Assembly: GCA_027622005.1 (NCBI GenBank)
Contig: JAQBZH010000016.1
Coordinates: 1 to 55,786, forward strand
Origin: Bacteroidota bacterium
Lineage (GTDB): Bacteria > Bacteroidota > Rhodothermia > Rhodothermales > UBA10348
Length of the DNA: 55,786 nt
Reading direction: 5' to 3'
Part shown: in pieces, positions 17,185 to 27,081 of the stretch
Numbering within the stretch: the first letter of the stretch is position 1
Layout: every line of letters begins with the position of its first letter
Made by a program: the position numbers and the translations under genes
Notes under the pieces: model-generated
Seen by the model: the letters and a program-made list of their open reading frames with translations, nothing else
The model's database searches: none
Told to the model about the DNA's origin: nothing

Positions 17185-18269
17185 TCTTCAAGCCATAGTT
17201 TCCAATTTTCCCTTTGCGATTTGTCGTATTGCGTCAAAAAGGTCCACCAATTTCGCAGTCTAAAATCGCCATAGGTCAAGGTGTTTCCGTGGCCAGGCAT
17301 ATTTTGCATCCAGTACACGAACCAGCCTAAATGGTCACATTTCCATCGGCTGCATTCAATTTGTTGAAAGCTTCCTGAACCGTCGGGCCTCCAGTCTTCT
17401 ATGTCGCTTGAAACGGCAGTTGAATTGTCCCATTGATAGTCTGATTCAGCGTTTGGAGGGTAATGAGACCACCCGGCTCGCCTCGGATCGAGTAAGTGAT
17501 GAGTCGTATCGCTACCCACAAATTTCCCCCAAAAGAGAAGATTTGGCCATTCTTCGGGCGCGGCATCGTCGCGACCATCTACTGCGTTGAGGACAGCCTC
17601 GAATTGATGCAGATGATTTTCTACTGCCTCTGCGGCGCCGCGCTGGTAATTGTAGTGAAATAAGGTATAGGTCTTATCTAAGACGGGGAGATCGTCTAGA
17701 CTACGGTCGCTGTTGGAAATGTCTCCGTACGGCGAAGACATATTGGACTCCCACAAATCAATGACGCCTCCATGATAGCCCCATATCCAAATTTCGTCTG
17801 CGTTTTGATCACTAACCCAGGACTCTCCGCCCGTTTGAGCCATTATTTTGGCATAATCCGTCATAGGCATTGGGTTTTCCGGACGGAGATACGTGGGAAG
17901 AGGCTCCAAGAATTCTTTTCTCCCTATAATCTTATAAACTAATGACTTAGGAGCCTGTGGGTCTTTGTAGCCGTGCATTCGAGAACCTTCCTCGAGAGCG
18001 TCAATTATTCGGTTGGTCACAGAATCGACTTTGGCTTGGGTAAACTCCAGTGATTTGCCCCAATCCCCTGTTACCGATTGATCGATTTTCCCGTCGGAAA
18101 TGGGAAAATACGAGGCTATGAATACACGAATCGTATCAGGAGGCGAATCCAACTCCGTCTGGCTTTGAGTTTCTACCCCGCACCCAATACTAATGCAGGC
18201 GCACGCGCAAAAGAGAAAAATAGGTCTAATCACCAATGGAATCGGTTTCAATTGAGATGGCCTGATCAA
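17181..18269 (-). CDS. Predicted lipoprotein of unknown family, last gene of the sugar locus
   Basis: About 362 residues with an N-terminal lipoprotein signal (IFLFCACACISIGC, lipobox at the final Cys). I do not recognise the family. The mature part is rich in Trp, Tyr, His and Asp, with stretches such as WIWGYHGGVIDLWESNMS, YTLFHYNYQRGAAEAVENH and FVYWMQNMPGHG, which suggests an enzyme or carbohydrate-binding surface, and it has four Cys near the lipobox and two more in CSRWKC. The start is a TTG whose TTGA overlaps the stop of the glycosidase gene; a TTG and a GTG a few codons later are also possible. Position at the end of the operon suggests a role in binding or degrading the same glycan. 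Confidence 0.75.
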   Translation of the reverse strand: MIRPSQLKPIPLVIRPIFLFCACACISIGCGVETQSQTELDSPPDTIRVFIASYFPISDGKIDQSVTGDWGKSLEFTQAKVDSVTNRIIDALEEGSRMHGYKDPQAPKSLVYKIIGRKEFLEPLPTYLRPENPMPMTDYAKIMAQTGGESWVSDQNADEIWIWGYHGGVIDLWESNMSSPYGDISNSDRSLDDLPVLDKTYTLFHYNYQRGAAEAVENHLHQFEAVLNAVDGRDDAAPEEWPNLLFWGKFVGSDTTHHLLDPRRAGWSHYPPNAESDYQWDNSTAVSSDIEDWRPDGSGSFQQIECSRWKCDHLGWFVYWMQNMPGHGNTLTYGDFRLRNWWTFLTQYDKSQRENWKLWLED

Positions 18270-20473
18270 ATGAAAGGTATAAATAGTGGATTCCCGATCG
18301 TGGAGCTCATTTTAGGCAACACTTCGGATTCGACTGAAAAATCCAGACCGGAAGCCGTAATGGTAAAGGCTTTGCCCCGAATTGTAACGTTTTCAAGCGT
18401 AAAACTAGACAGTCCGAACAGAAATGGATCAAAAACAACTCCTTCTTGGCTCGGTCTAACTCCGCACACATATTGGATGATTAGATCCAAAATCCAGGAA
18501 TGCTGATAGTCATCAACACCTCGGAAAATGCTCGGGCGGCCATTTAGAGGGTGATAATGCTCGAACGAGTTAGGCCTTGATGGATCTCCTTCAAAAAACA
18601 TCATTCGGACGTATTGGGATATGAAGCCAGCCGTCATTTTAGAGAGTTCATCGTCTTTAAATCTGGAGGCACAGGATGCCAACACCTCAGCGATATGGCT
18701 ATTGGTCATAGGCCAAACCCGGCCGTTCCAAGGGCAGTTTTTCCTTTCTCCTTTCCAGAGTCCGTCGGCATCGAAAAAGGGGTCGTCCACGGAGGAGGAA
18801 GGTATGGGGAAGGGGGTATTAAACTCTCGGGGATCATTCAGGTGACGCTTCAAGCCGGGGAGGTGGCTTTCATCAACTAAATCGGTCAAATAGGGGTAAA
18901 AACAAACGGCGGCTTTTACGTTGGTCCGCGTCATCGAGGATGGATCGATATCAAAGAACATCTCCGACTTGACATCCCACATCTTCCCAAGGATGGCCGT
19001 TCCTGTTTTTTGAGCGCTTTGGGTCCATTTGGTTTCGGCTTCTTTCCAGGAATTCCGCCTAGCAATTTCCGATAACGCCTGCTTAATCTGGTACAGGTAT
19101 ACCGAAACATCCACGCCTTTGAGTCGGAAAACACTTCCCCAATGTTTTTGATCGGCCGTGGATTCTACCGCCACATAACGATGCATGTACTCTTGACCTG
19201 TTTCGTAATGATTCAAGATGTCATACAGGCCTGAGCCTTCAGGATCTCGTTCTGAATCAAAAAAAGCTACATAATCCTGCAATGCATGGTACGCGCCGGT
19301 TAAAAATTCGGGGTCGGGATGGACGGCATCGAGTTCCAGGATTCGGCCCCAATTGGCATGGTAAAAAAACTCTCCCGGAAGGGAAAGAGGGCCCAAATAC
19401 CCAATAAACCGACCATCCGGCTGTTGATTCGCAATGAAATTAAGAAGCGAACCTTGAGCTAAGGCAGGATCCAAGAGCCATCGGGTTTCCAGAATATGAC
19501 ACTGTGCGGAATAGGTGATGGGAGCTCTGAAGTATCCAGGGCCTTCGCAAACCGCGGGATAGGGTATACAGGCTGTGCCCCCCGGAATAGCGTTCATGCG
19601 GAGTCCAAACAAACGATAGTCGAAATAAGCATTAAACCAGGGGTCGCTCGACGTGAAAGAGGGACAGGTCTCAAAAAAAGATGCCCAATCAGACATTACC
19701 TGACACGTTACTTGCTCCCCGAATTCGGGGCATTCCACCTTTATCTCGCAAGTAATATCGATTTCTGCACCTTTCAACCCTATATGCATGCCAGCATACA
19801 CCACGTTGCCTGGATCGATCGTTTGGTGGTCGCCGGCCAGGTTAAGGCCGCCGTTAAAAGAGTCGTAAAAAGGCGTCGAATCGAATCTGGGCTCGGGAGG
19901 GCGGCCTTGAGAAGTGCGTATCGAAATAGAATCTGGAATGTGTGAAGTCAAATTCCATGAGATAGAGAGAGGCAACGAAGGCTGATTCAGCAGATGAAAA
20001 GCTGAATTTCCTTGTAGCTGGAATCCCCTTTCGTGAACTGATGCCGTGGATGGATAGAGCACGGAGGCTTCAGGACCCTGGGGGCGTTCCTTGGCTATCC
20101 AAATCACAGCATCCGTACAGCCGAGACCGGGCTTGACGATCCACCGTATTCGAATCGTGTCTTCGGTCGACATTGAAATCGTTTCGCGGACAAAACAGGT
20201 TTTGTCTCGGGACTCAAAATCCCTTTGGAGTCGGTCGGGTTGCCAGTTTCGATCGGTCATCTCCATTTCAAAAGCAACAGCATTGGGAGCAAGCAGCGAA
20301 AGCGTACCTAATGGCCCAATGGGGTGGTTATAGAAATGAGCTTCATCCCATAAACCCAACACGTGGCTGTATTTCGGGTGAGTAGGGGCGTAAATGAGCC
20401 GTTGCGCATTTGATATGACGCACTTATCCGTTCTTCGCAAAGCTTCAAGCCGTTTGGATCCGGATTTCGGCAT
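18266..20473 (-). CDS. Cytosolic six-hairpin glycosidase (GH63/MGH-like)
   Basis: A 735-residue protein without a signal peptide. An N-terminal beta-rich domain (about 1-260) is followed by an (alpha/alpha)6-barrel. Barrel signatures include YPAVCEGPGYFRAPITYS, GRFIGYLGPLSLPGEFFYHANW, LKGVDVSVYLYQIKQAL, WKGERKNCPWNGRVWPMTNSHI (given in parts: the WNGRVWPMTN core is typical of GH63-like enzymes) and GVDDYQHSWILDLII. This group hydrolyses alpha-glycosidic bonds in small sugars such as glucosylglycerate or mannosylglycerate, and in N-glycan glucosides. It would act on sugar imported by the upstream transporter. It starts 15 bases after the TlpA gene and its stop overlaps the lipoprotein gene by four bases. 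The substrate is not determined. Confidence 0.8.
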   Translation of the reverse strand: MPKSGSKRLEALRRTDKCVISNAQRLIYAPTHPKYSHVLGLWDEAHFYNHPIGPLGTLSLLAPNAVAFEMEMTDRNWQPDRLQRDFESRDKTCFVRETISMSTEDTIRIRWIVKPGLGCTDAVIWIAKERPQGPEASVLYPSTASVHERGFQLQGNSAFHLLNQPSLPLSISWNLTSHIPDSISIRTSQGRPPEPRFDSTPFYDSFNGGLNLAGDHQTIDPGNVVYAGMHIGLKGAEIDITCEIKVECPEFGEQVTCQVMSDWASFFETCPSFTSSDPWFNAYFDYRLFGLRMNAIPGGTACIPYPAVCEGPGYFRAPITYSAQCHILETRWLLDPALAQGSLLNFIANQQPDGRFIGYLGPLSLPGEFFYHANWGRILELDAVHPDPEFLTGAYHALQDYVAFFDSERDPEGSGLYDILNHYETGQEYMHRYVAVESTADQKHWGSVFRLKGVDVSVYLYQIKQALSEIARRNSWKEAETKWTQSAQKTGTAILGKMWDVKSEMFFDIDPSSMTRTNVKAAVCFYPYLTDLVDESHLPGLKRHLNDPREFNTPFPIPSSSVDDPFFDADGLWKGERKNCPWNGRVWPMTNSHIAEVLASCASRFKDDELSKMTAGFISQYVRMMFFEGDPSRPNSFEHYHPLNGRPSIFRGVDDYQHSWILDLIIQYVCGVRPSQEGVVFDPFLFGLSSFTLENVTIRGKAFTITASGLDFSVESEVLPKMSSTIGNPLFIPFI

Positions 20474-20488
20474 GGGCTCGTTGTACGA

Positions 20489-21124
20489 CTAGGGTGTTGG
20501 AAGGGTTGGGGTTGGGTCCACTGTCATAGTTTGCCTCAGGAAATCCCGAAACCCCTTGGTGTCGTAATTTGCCATTCCAAAGTGCACGGTGGCCATTTGA
20601 CCGGACGGCGATATCACATAGGTAGTCGGCAAAGATCGAACTGCATACATTTCTGGAACGTTTCCGGAATATCGATACATGGGTAACGTGTAGCCTTTCG
20701 CTTCAACGAATCGTTTGGCCGTTTCTACATCATCGTCGGTTGAAATGAGGACAAACGCGATGTTTTCGTCTTTCAAGTCCTCGTACAAATTCTGGATAAA
20801 GGGCATTTCGGCTAGGCAAGGCGCACACCAGGTTGCCCAAAAATTGACGAAAATGGTTTGTCCTCGGAGGGATTCGAGAGAAAGGGGCTCTCCTTCGAAC
20901 GAAAGTAGTTCGAGATCGAAATTAGCCGGAACGTTGTTCGTTTCGGCATATCGAACGTCGGCTTGCATAATGCCCGTATACAAAAGCCCCTGTTGCAGCC
21001 ATCCCTGAACCACTGTGCCTTGGTCTGTGTATCGAATAAATAGAAACACCGCCACCATGAGGCCCCACGTTAGGATCGATTTCTTCCGGGAAGTGGACTT
21101 TTCTTTGGTACTAGGGTCGGTCAT
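20489..21124 (-). CDS. TlpA/ResA-type membrane-anchored thioredoxin
   Basis: A 211-residue protein with one N-terminal membrane helix (about 17-33) and an exported thioredoxin fold. The redox site is FWATWCAPCLAEMPF, and the cis-proline region is VRSLPTTYVISPSG. TlpA/ResA proteins reduce periplasmic disulfides, often for cytochrome c maturation. It lies between two glycosidase genes (103 bases after the first and 15 before the second), an unusual place. The neighbouring lipoprotein and secreted glycosidase have cysteines that could be its substrates, but this is inference. A short Pro/Thr tail ends the protein. Confidence 0.92.
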   Translation of the reverse strand: MTDPSTKEKSTSRKKSILTWGLMVAVFLFIRYTDQGTVVQGWLQQGLLYTGIMQADVRYAETNNVPANFDLELLSFEGEPLSLESLRGQTIFVNFWATWCAPCLAEMPFIQNLYEDLKDENIAFVLISTDDDVETAKRFVEAKGYTLPMYRYSGNVPEMYAVRSLPTTYVISPSGQMATVHFGMANYDTKGFRDFLRQTMTVDPTPTLPTP

Positions 21125-21227
21125 AATAGAAGCAACGGGTTGATGATTTAGCGTTGGTTACGTCAACCGGTAAAGTGTTTCAATTAACATAAATACAAAG
21201 ACGTGGTCTGCAAACTTCTGAATCCTA

Positions 21228-23870
21228 TCATTGACTTCCCCCGGTGAGTTTGAACTCAATCGTTTGGAACGCAAACTCACGCTCTCCAATCGATGGAATG
21301 GAAACGATCAGTTCATTGTCCTCTAGTTTGGCTCCAATGAGGGAAACGATGGATGAAGAGCCTTCAGTTTGCAACCTATATGTAGTTCCTCTCTTACCTT
21401 CAACACGAAGCATGGCCTGGAGGCCGTCATTCGTGTATTCTAGAATTCGTAATCCTTTGTTTTCATCTCCAACCTGGCTGTTCCAAATAGGAGGAACGAT
21501 TTCTAGGCTTCGATTTACCTTTACTTCTATTTTTGTTTGGCCCCGGTCAAGTGGCCAATCTGAATGGATTTGGACGAGTTCTGCCGTTGTTTTGGTGGTG
21601 AAAGGAACGCTTCGGCCGTTCACCAAAAGCGATTGAATTCGTGCTCCAGGTTGAAAAACGGGGTTAAACAACAACTGCGACGTGAAGGGAGCTTCAATCT
21701 GGTTTTCAATAACGGGCTGCACCAGAGTCGACACCGTATAGGTATCCACGCCATCGATCTTCTCGTATTTGATGTCGGCGAATGCGTTTGTGAGGGCCAC
21801 GTGACGGATCTCGTATTCCGACCAATCGGCGGGAACGGCGGGAGCAAAGGTCAGGGCATGGTTGGAACTGGAGTAATCGATTCCAAACAGGCCTCGGATG
21901 GTTGGAAGCACGGTGGCCGCGGTACAAAAGCCTTGATGGGGGACAGATTCCTGGGGCCACGTATGTCTAGCACCTGAAAAGACCTCCGTTACGTCTCCCA
22001 AACTACGCTCCCAAACGTGCCCAACGGAGGCCATTAGATTCGAATATCCTTGCAAAGGGAGGCCGCGTTTATACTGGGCTGTTGTAACCCAACTCGTTAA
22101 AAATGGCCAAACGGCGCCATAATTGTAGTTGAGAGGCTCATAGTAATCACTTGTGGTGGATAACATGCGGACGCCCCAATCCGTGGTCAAATCGGAATAG
22201 TTCATCCGACGAAGGGAAGCTACGGCTCGCTGGTCACTGCCGTCCATAAACATGAGCCCGACGGCGCTCCAGGGCGTGATTTCTGAAACCGTTTCTCCCT
22301 TTTTGTTGAATGCGTATACATATTGACCGACGCCTTCGTCCCAGAATTTTTCAAATGAAGCGGTTGCTCGGCTGGCTAAATCCTCAATTTCAATCATTAA
22401 ATCTTGGTCGCCGTTCAGTTTGGCCAGTTCTTTCATGGCCCTAAGCGACTGAATCCATACGGCGCCCAAATAAATGTCCGTTTGAATGCCCGTGAGTGCT
22501 CCAAATTCCAAAGCGCCTAGCCCGGCGGCTTCGTTGTCCATCAGGCCATCGCCATCGAGATCGGTTCCACGAGACCATTCAAAGGCTTTTTTAAGCGCGC
22601 TCCATTGTTCGCGGACAACGTCGAGGTCGCCGGTTGCTTCGTAGTACGCGTGTAGTGCCACAATAAAATAGGGGGACGTATCGGCGTGTATAAACGAATA
22701 GGGATAGTCACCGAACCAATCGACATAATCCACCGCCTGCGTGATTTCGTGCGGCATTTTACCATCCGCCCGTTGGAAAGGGGACATGAAAGTGATCGCA
22801 TCCCGGCTCTGAGAAAAAGCACCTAAGGCATTGAGGCTCAACGAGTTGAGATAGGAGTCCCCTCCAAAAAACCAGCCGAATCCGGGTCGTCCACCCATCC
22901 CGGCTTGCGCGAGGCCGGCCATCATCCCGGTGCCCTTTATGTCTGGGTTTTCGACAAACAAACCGTCGTAGCTAAACTTGGCCCATTCGAGAGCTTCATC
23001 GAGGGCGGGCTCGGGTGTTTTTATGGATATCGTTTGCTGTTGCAGGCTTGCCGCGTGTGAATGCGCGTCCAAATAGGCCTTTTGAGGGTTCTGGGCCAAT
23101 CTATCGTAAGTCGCTTTTACTGAATCCCGATCACCTTTTCCGCCCGCGATGAGAATGGGAATCAATCGATTGCGAACTGAATGGGGATCTTCAATCGAAA
23201 TCCGAAACTGATTTGGATTTTCGCCGAGCATGTGGGCAGGTGTATAAGACATGTTTTGTCCTGCCGGAGAGCCTAAATACCCGTGATTTTGACGCGAAGA
23301 CTCTGAAATCAAATAGGCCTTGATGGAATCATCCCACCGCGCATATTGGCCCCCCAGACCCGCTGGCCACATCGGCTGCATAGTCGGGACAAAACTGGCT
23401 ACAACGGAAAGCGGTTCAACCGCGTCAATGTCCAGCAGCAATACAGCCCCAGCCTCATTCGGAGGTACGACAATGTGCAGCGTTATAGTGAACGACTGAT
23501 AAACATAGGTGAAACTTGTTACATCAGGACGGACTTCGATTCGCGTAACTAAGTCTCGTCCCCGTAAAGGCTGGGTGCTCGAACCAATGAAAAACGAAAG
23601 GTCAAAGTGGATAAAAAGCTTTAGTGGCCACGCCCAGGCTTCAAATTCCCCGGCTTCGTTACCAAGAATGCCGAACTTGCGACCCGTCTGGTCGAAATAA
23701 TTGGCCGATGATGCTTCTTGAACAATAACCAAATCAGACAATTTGAGGTCGAATTCGGGAATTGAACCGGGCAGCGCCTGAGCCGCCACCCTTTGACTGG
23801 GAAATAAGGCCAACCACATCAATCCCAAACTGAATAAAAAGCTCTTTAGAGGATGTAATCGACAATTCAT
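21228..23870 (-). CDS. Secreted six-hairpin glycoside hydrolase
   Basis: An 880-residue exported enzyme. The ATG at 23870 gives a clean signal peptide (SFLFSLGLMWLALFPSQRVAA then A-Q-A); the frame is open further upstream, but that part overlaps the permease gene. A beta-sandwich domain comes first (about 40-280), then an (alpha/alpha)6-barrel (about 290-720) with WFFGGDSYLNSLSLNALG, FQRADGKMPHEITQ, YSFIHADTSPYFIVALHAYY, DLDGDGLMDNEAAG and YNYGAVWPFLTSWVTT. A C-terminal beta domain follows. The layout is that of GH15/GH63/GH133-like exo-acting glycosidases, but the family cannot be fixed by eye. It starts 50 bases after the sugar permease gene, so it probably releases the sugar which the transporter imports. 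Confidence 0.85.
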   Translation of the reverse strand: MNCRLHPLKSFLFSLGLMWLALFPSQRVAAQALPGSIPEFDLKLSDLVIVQEASSANYFDQTGRKFGILGNEAGEFEAWAWPLKLFIHFDLSFFIGSSTQPLRGRDLVTRIEVRPDVTSFTYVYQSFTITLHIVVPPNEAGAVLLLDIDAVEPLSVVASFVPTMQPMWPAGLGGQYARWDDSIKAYLISESSRQNHGYLGSPAGQNMSYTPAHMLGENPNQFRISIEDPHSVRNRLIPILIAGGKGDRDSVKATYDRLAQNPQKAYLDAHSHAASLQQQTISIKTPEPALDEALEWAKFSYDGLFVENPDIKGTGMMAGLAQAGMGGRPGFGWFFGGDSYLNSLSLNALGAFSQSRDAITFMSPFQRADGKMPHEITQAVDYVDWFGDYPYSFIHADTSPYFIVALHAYYEATGDLDVVREQWSALKKAFEWSRGTDLDGDGLMDNEAAGLGALEFGALTGIQTDIYLGAVWIQSLRAMKELAKLNGDQDLMIEIEDLASRATASFEKFWDEGVGQYVYAFNKKGETVSEITPWSAVGLMFMDGSDQRAVASLRRMNYSDLTTDWGVRMLSTTSDYYEPLNYNYGAVWPFLTSWVTTAQYKRGLPLQGYSNLMASVGHVWERSLGDVTEVFSGARHTWPQESVPHQGFCTAATVLPTIRGLFGIDYSSSNHALTFAPAVPADWSEYEIRHVALTNAFADIKYEKIDGVDTYTVSTLVQPVIENQIEAPFTSQLLFNPVFQPGARIQSLLVNGRSVPFTTKTTAELVQIHSDWPLDRGQTKIEVKVNRSLEIVPPIWNSQVGDENKGLRILEYTNDGLQAMLRVEGKRGTTYRLQTEGSSSIVSLIGAKLEDNELIVSIPSIGEREFAFQTIEFKLTGGSQ

Positions 23871-23920
23871 AGCTATCAAATCTGTTGTTTTCCCAGGCTC
23901 TACGGCACCCTCGGCAAATC

Positions 23921-24745
23921 TTACGACTTTATACCCGAAAGCGAAATTCCTTCGATAAAGTAGCGTTGTGTGGCCATAAAAAGTATCAGAATTGGTAATA
24001 AAACAACGACGGCCGCCGCCATTTGAAATGGCCAATTAGTGCCTTGTAAGGAAGAAAACATCGCTATTCCGACTTCCAGTGTTCGCATGTCATTTTTAGA
24101 AGTAACGAGCAAAGGCCACAGGAAATCTTTCCAGGTGTTCATGAAAGCAAAAACTGCCAACGTGGCCAAAGCGGGCCTCGATAGTGGCAAGATAACTTTC
24201 CAATAAACCGTCCATTCGGATGCGCCTTCCAGCCGGGCCGCTTCCTCGTACGAGGTTGGAATCGTTAGAAAAAACTGACGGAGCAGAAAGATGCCCCACA
24301 CGCTAGTTAGAATAGGGGTGAAGAGTGCCCAATAGGAATTCATCCATCCGAACGTAGCCACGATAAGGTAGGCTGGGATGAGCGTGACAATTGAGGGCAC
24401 CATCATCGTAGACATGAATAAGGCAAAAAGTCCGTCTCTGCCCTTAAAACGAAGGCGGGCAAACGCATACGCTGCCATGGAGCAGGTAATCAACTGACCC
24501 AAAACGGCGATTGTGGTAACTAAAAAGGTGTTCAGAAAAAACCGCCCAAATGGTAACATGGTCAAGGCGCCAGTATAATTTGACCACTTGATTTCTTTTG
24601 GAAATAGACGCGGGGGAAATTGGTATACCTCCACTTCGCTCATAAGAGAGGTTGAAACCATCCAAATGAAGGGTATCAGCATGGTGACGGCCAACAAACC
24701 CAGACAAATGGTCGAGATCCAATTATATACGCGGCTTTCTTTCAC
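23921..24745 (-). CDS. Carbohydrate ABC transporter permease, MalG-like (CUT1)
   Basis: A 274-residue inner-membrane permease with six predicted helices and the ATPase-contact EAA loop EEAARLEGASEWTVYWKVIL. It resembles MalG-type CUT1 subunits. The frame continues to an ATG at 24820, but the GTG at 24745 gives a four-base GTGA overlap with the stop of the upstream fused transporter gene and a normal N terminus (MKESRVYNWIS), so it is preferred. Its partner is the MalF-like half of the upstream fusion. No ATPase gene is present in the window; CUT1 systems often share one encoded elsewhere. The imported sugar is unknown but should be a substrate for the glycosidases and galactokinase of this operon. 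Confidence 0.94.
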   Translation of the reverse strand: MKESRVYNWISTICLGLLAVTMLIPFIWMVSTSLMSEVEVYQFPPRLFPKEIKWSNYTGALTMLPFGRFFLNTFLVTTIAVLGQLITCSMAAYAFARLRFKGRDGLFALFMSTMMVPSIVTLIPAYLIVATFGWMNSYWALFTPILTSVWGIFLLRQFFLTIPTSYEEAARLEGASEWTVYWKVILPLSRPALATLAVFAFMNTWKDFLWPLLVTSKNDMRTLEVGIAMFSSLQGTNWPFQMAAAVVVLLPILILFMATQRYFIEGISLSGIKS

Positions 24746-27081
24746 GAATATGTAACCCGCTTGCGCGTAATTCTGAACTGAAGCCAGGTAATGGCTCCCA
24801 CAATTAGAAATAGAATCCACGCCATTGCCGAAGCATATCCCATTTGTAAAAAGTCGTACGCATTTCTGTAAATGTTATGGACTACGACTTCGGTGGCATC
24901 GAGCGGTCCTCCCTCGGTCATTATAAATACAAGAGTAAAGACCTGAAAAGATGAGATCACTGAAGTCACTAGAATAAACAGCGTGGTTGGCCGCAAGAGT
25001 GGGAGGGTAATATGCACGAATTGGTGCCACCAATTGGCTCCGTCAACCCGCGCCGCATCGTAATAAGTGGATGGTATTCCTTTCAAACCAGCTAAAAATA
25101 TGACCATCTGGTATCCTATGCTGATCCAGATGTTGACAATCATCAAAGAAATCAGGGCGGTCTTGGGGTCGGTAAGCCATGTACCCGGCGGAAGTCCGAA
25201 GAATCGGAGCCCGTAATTGACAAGTCCAAACTCCGGGTGATACATCCACTGCCAGACCATCGCGATGGCTACCATCGATGAAACCGAAGGGAGAAAGAAA
25301 ATCATCCGCCAAAAAGCCATCCCACGAGTGTTTTTAGAGAGTAACAGCGCTATTCCAAGGCTAATAACCATGCCAATAGGCACGTGAAGTGTGTAAATAA
25401 ACGTGTTGGAAATGGCTTTCCAAAACTGGGCATCCGACAGTAAAGCTTCGAAATTGGACGTGCCCACAAAGGGTTTGTTGGACGATATGATGTCCCATTG
25501 ATGGAAACTCAAATACAGCGAAAAAACGAGCGGAATGAGCACAAAAACGAATAAAACGACAAAAGAAGGTGTTATAAAACTGAGACCGGTTGTCAGTTCA
25601 TAACGGTGCTTCCTCCGGACGGAAACAATGGATGCCCCCACTCCAATCAGAACCAATAGGCAGCCCCAGTACAAAAACCCCATTATTTGCGAGTTTCCTG
25701 AAAGGGGCGCAAAGTCCTTGGACTGTGCCGCGTTTGTCGCAATTAATTGGTCGATTTCCTGAGAGGCCTTCTCCATGACCACGGGCAGGGGTTCATTTCC
25801 AAAAAGCGTCCGGTCGAGCGCCGATTCGAGAATGTATTCGATACGGGAAAAATCGTCGATTTTCGTACCCCAGCTTTGCCGGCCAAAGGCAGCCTCTTCC
25901 ATGAACACCTGTTCTATGCCGAAAGGGTCGTTGCTTGCCTGAATGGCAGCCACCTTCTTTAAACTAGGAATTCCAATTGGGGATTCGGCGCGGATGAGTT
26001 GGGCCTCCTCGCTACTCAAAAAAGCCGCCAATCTCACGGCCCACTCGCGATGAGGACTACTTTTTGAAACACTCCAGCCTGCCGCGTAAATCACGTTCGA
26101 TTTTTGGCCCTTGAAACGCGACGGCAGGGGCGCCACCCCAACGTCTAGATCGCCACTTTGGAGGTAGGGTCGCATCCGTACGTAAGCCCAACGTCCGCTG
26201 GGCATCATAGCGAGCCGCCCGCCATAAAACATGCCAACAGTGCCCTGAATCGCGCCACCTCGGCTGTTTCCCACGCCAACCATCGGGGGAGTCACGCCAT
26301 GTTTGACTCGTAAATCGACCAAAAACTGAAAGGCCTCCAGGGTTTTCTCGGAGGTTAAAACTCCCTTCGTGGTCGTTCCATCCGGAGCAAACAAGTCTCC
26401 GCCGTTAGTCCAAATCCAGGGCTGCCACAAATACAGTTTGTTGTCAAAAGCACTCCCGAACTGGTCTGGCTTTCCATCCCCATCCTCGTCCAGGGTTAAT
26501 GCTTTTGCGGCCGATAGAAAATCATCCCAGGTCCAATCTTCGGACGGATAAGGGAGATTGGCTTTGCGAAAAAGAGCGCGATTGTAGTAAATCAGGAGTG
26601 GAGTAAAATCCTTTGGAAAGGCCAAAAGCTCGCCGTTATTCAAAAAAACGGCCCGTACCGCTTCGTAATAATCGTCGGGATCGATGCCTGTTTGGGGCTC
26701 ATAGGGACTAAGATTTACCAATAAACCCCGATTCATGAGGGCGGGGATGATCGGACTATCAAGCAAAAACACGTCTGGAACGGTGCCAGCGGCATAGGCG
26801 GCTAGTATTTTTTCGCGATAGCTTGACGGAATGGACTCGTGCTCTACCGTTATTTCGGGGTAGAGCTGCATAAATCGTTCCGCCATCCGCTGTTCGAGTT
26901 CGAATTCTTCCGCACTAGCCCACGTTGCGACGCGGAGAGTGATTTTCGGCGGACGCTCCGTAGAAACGATAGGATTGGAGCCCGTCGAGGGCGAGCTGCG
27001 TTCCTGTGCAATGATCTGCGCCGGCCCCAAGGCCCATAAAAAGGTGACAATGACCAGACCGCTCCGTACGGTGTACCTCAT
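24742..27081 (-). CDS. Fused sugar-binding protein and MalF-like ABC permease
   Basis: This 779-residue protein combines two normally separate subunits. A signal-like N terminus (about 8-26) leads into a family-1 extracellular solute-binding domain (about 45-455), with DEDGDGKPDQFGS as a calcium-loop-like insert and GWSVSKSSPHREWAVRLAAF as a typical late motif. A linker helix (about 467-487) joins the permease part (about 500-775), with six helices and the EAA loop YYDAARVDGANWWHQFVHI. The binding domain would sit outside the inner membrane, tethered to the channel. GlnPQ and OpuA are established cases of fused binding domains in other ABC families; a MalE-MalF type fusion is less usual. It overlaps galK by four bases (ATGA) and the MalG-like gene by four bases. 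Confidence 0.93.
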   Translation of the reverse strand: MRYTVRSGLVIVTFLWALGPAQIIAQERSSPSTGSNPIVSTERPPKITLRVATWASAEEFELEQRMAERFMQLYPEITVEHESIPSSYREKILAAYAAGTVPDVFLLDSPIIPALMNRGLLVNLSPYEPQTGIDPDDYYEAVRAVFLNNGELLAFPKDFTPLLIYYNRALFRKANLPYPSEDWTWDDFLSAAKALTLDEDGDGKPDQFGSAFDNKLYLWQPWIWTNGGDLFAPDGTTTKGVLTSEKTLEAFQFLVDLRVKHGVTPPMVGVGNSRGGAIQGTVGMFYGGRLAMMPSGRWAYVRMRPYLQSGDLDVGVAPLPSRFKGQKSNVIYAAGWSVSKSSPHREWAVRLAAFLSSEEAQLIRAESPIGIPSLKKVAAIQASNDPFGIEQVFMEEAAFGRQSWGTKIDDFSRIEYILESALDRTLFGNEPLPVVMEKASQEIDQLIATNAAQSKDFAPLSGNSQIMGFLYWGCLLVLIGVGASIVSVRRKHRYELTTGLSFITPSFVVLFVFVLIPLVFSLYLSFHQWDIISSNKPFVGTSNFEALLSDAQFWKAISNTFIYTLHVPIGMVISLGIALLLSKNTRGMAFWRMIFFLPSVSSMVAIAMVWQWMYHPEFGLVNYGLRFFGLPPGTWLTDPKTALISLMIVNIWISIGYQMVIFLAGLKGIPSTYYDAARVDGANWWHQFVHITLPLLRPTTLFILVTSVISSFQVFTLVFIMTEGGPLDATEVVVHNIYRNAYDFLQMGYASAMAWILFLIVGAITWLQFRITRKRVTYS

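Noticed and set aside
23871-24035. 55-codon N-terminal extension of the secreted glycosidase
   Set aside because: It overlaps the permease gene and would bury the signal peptide; ATG 23870 gives a normal signal peptide.
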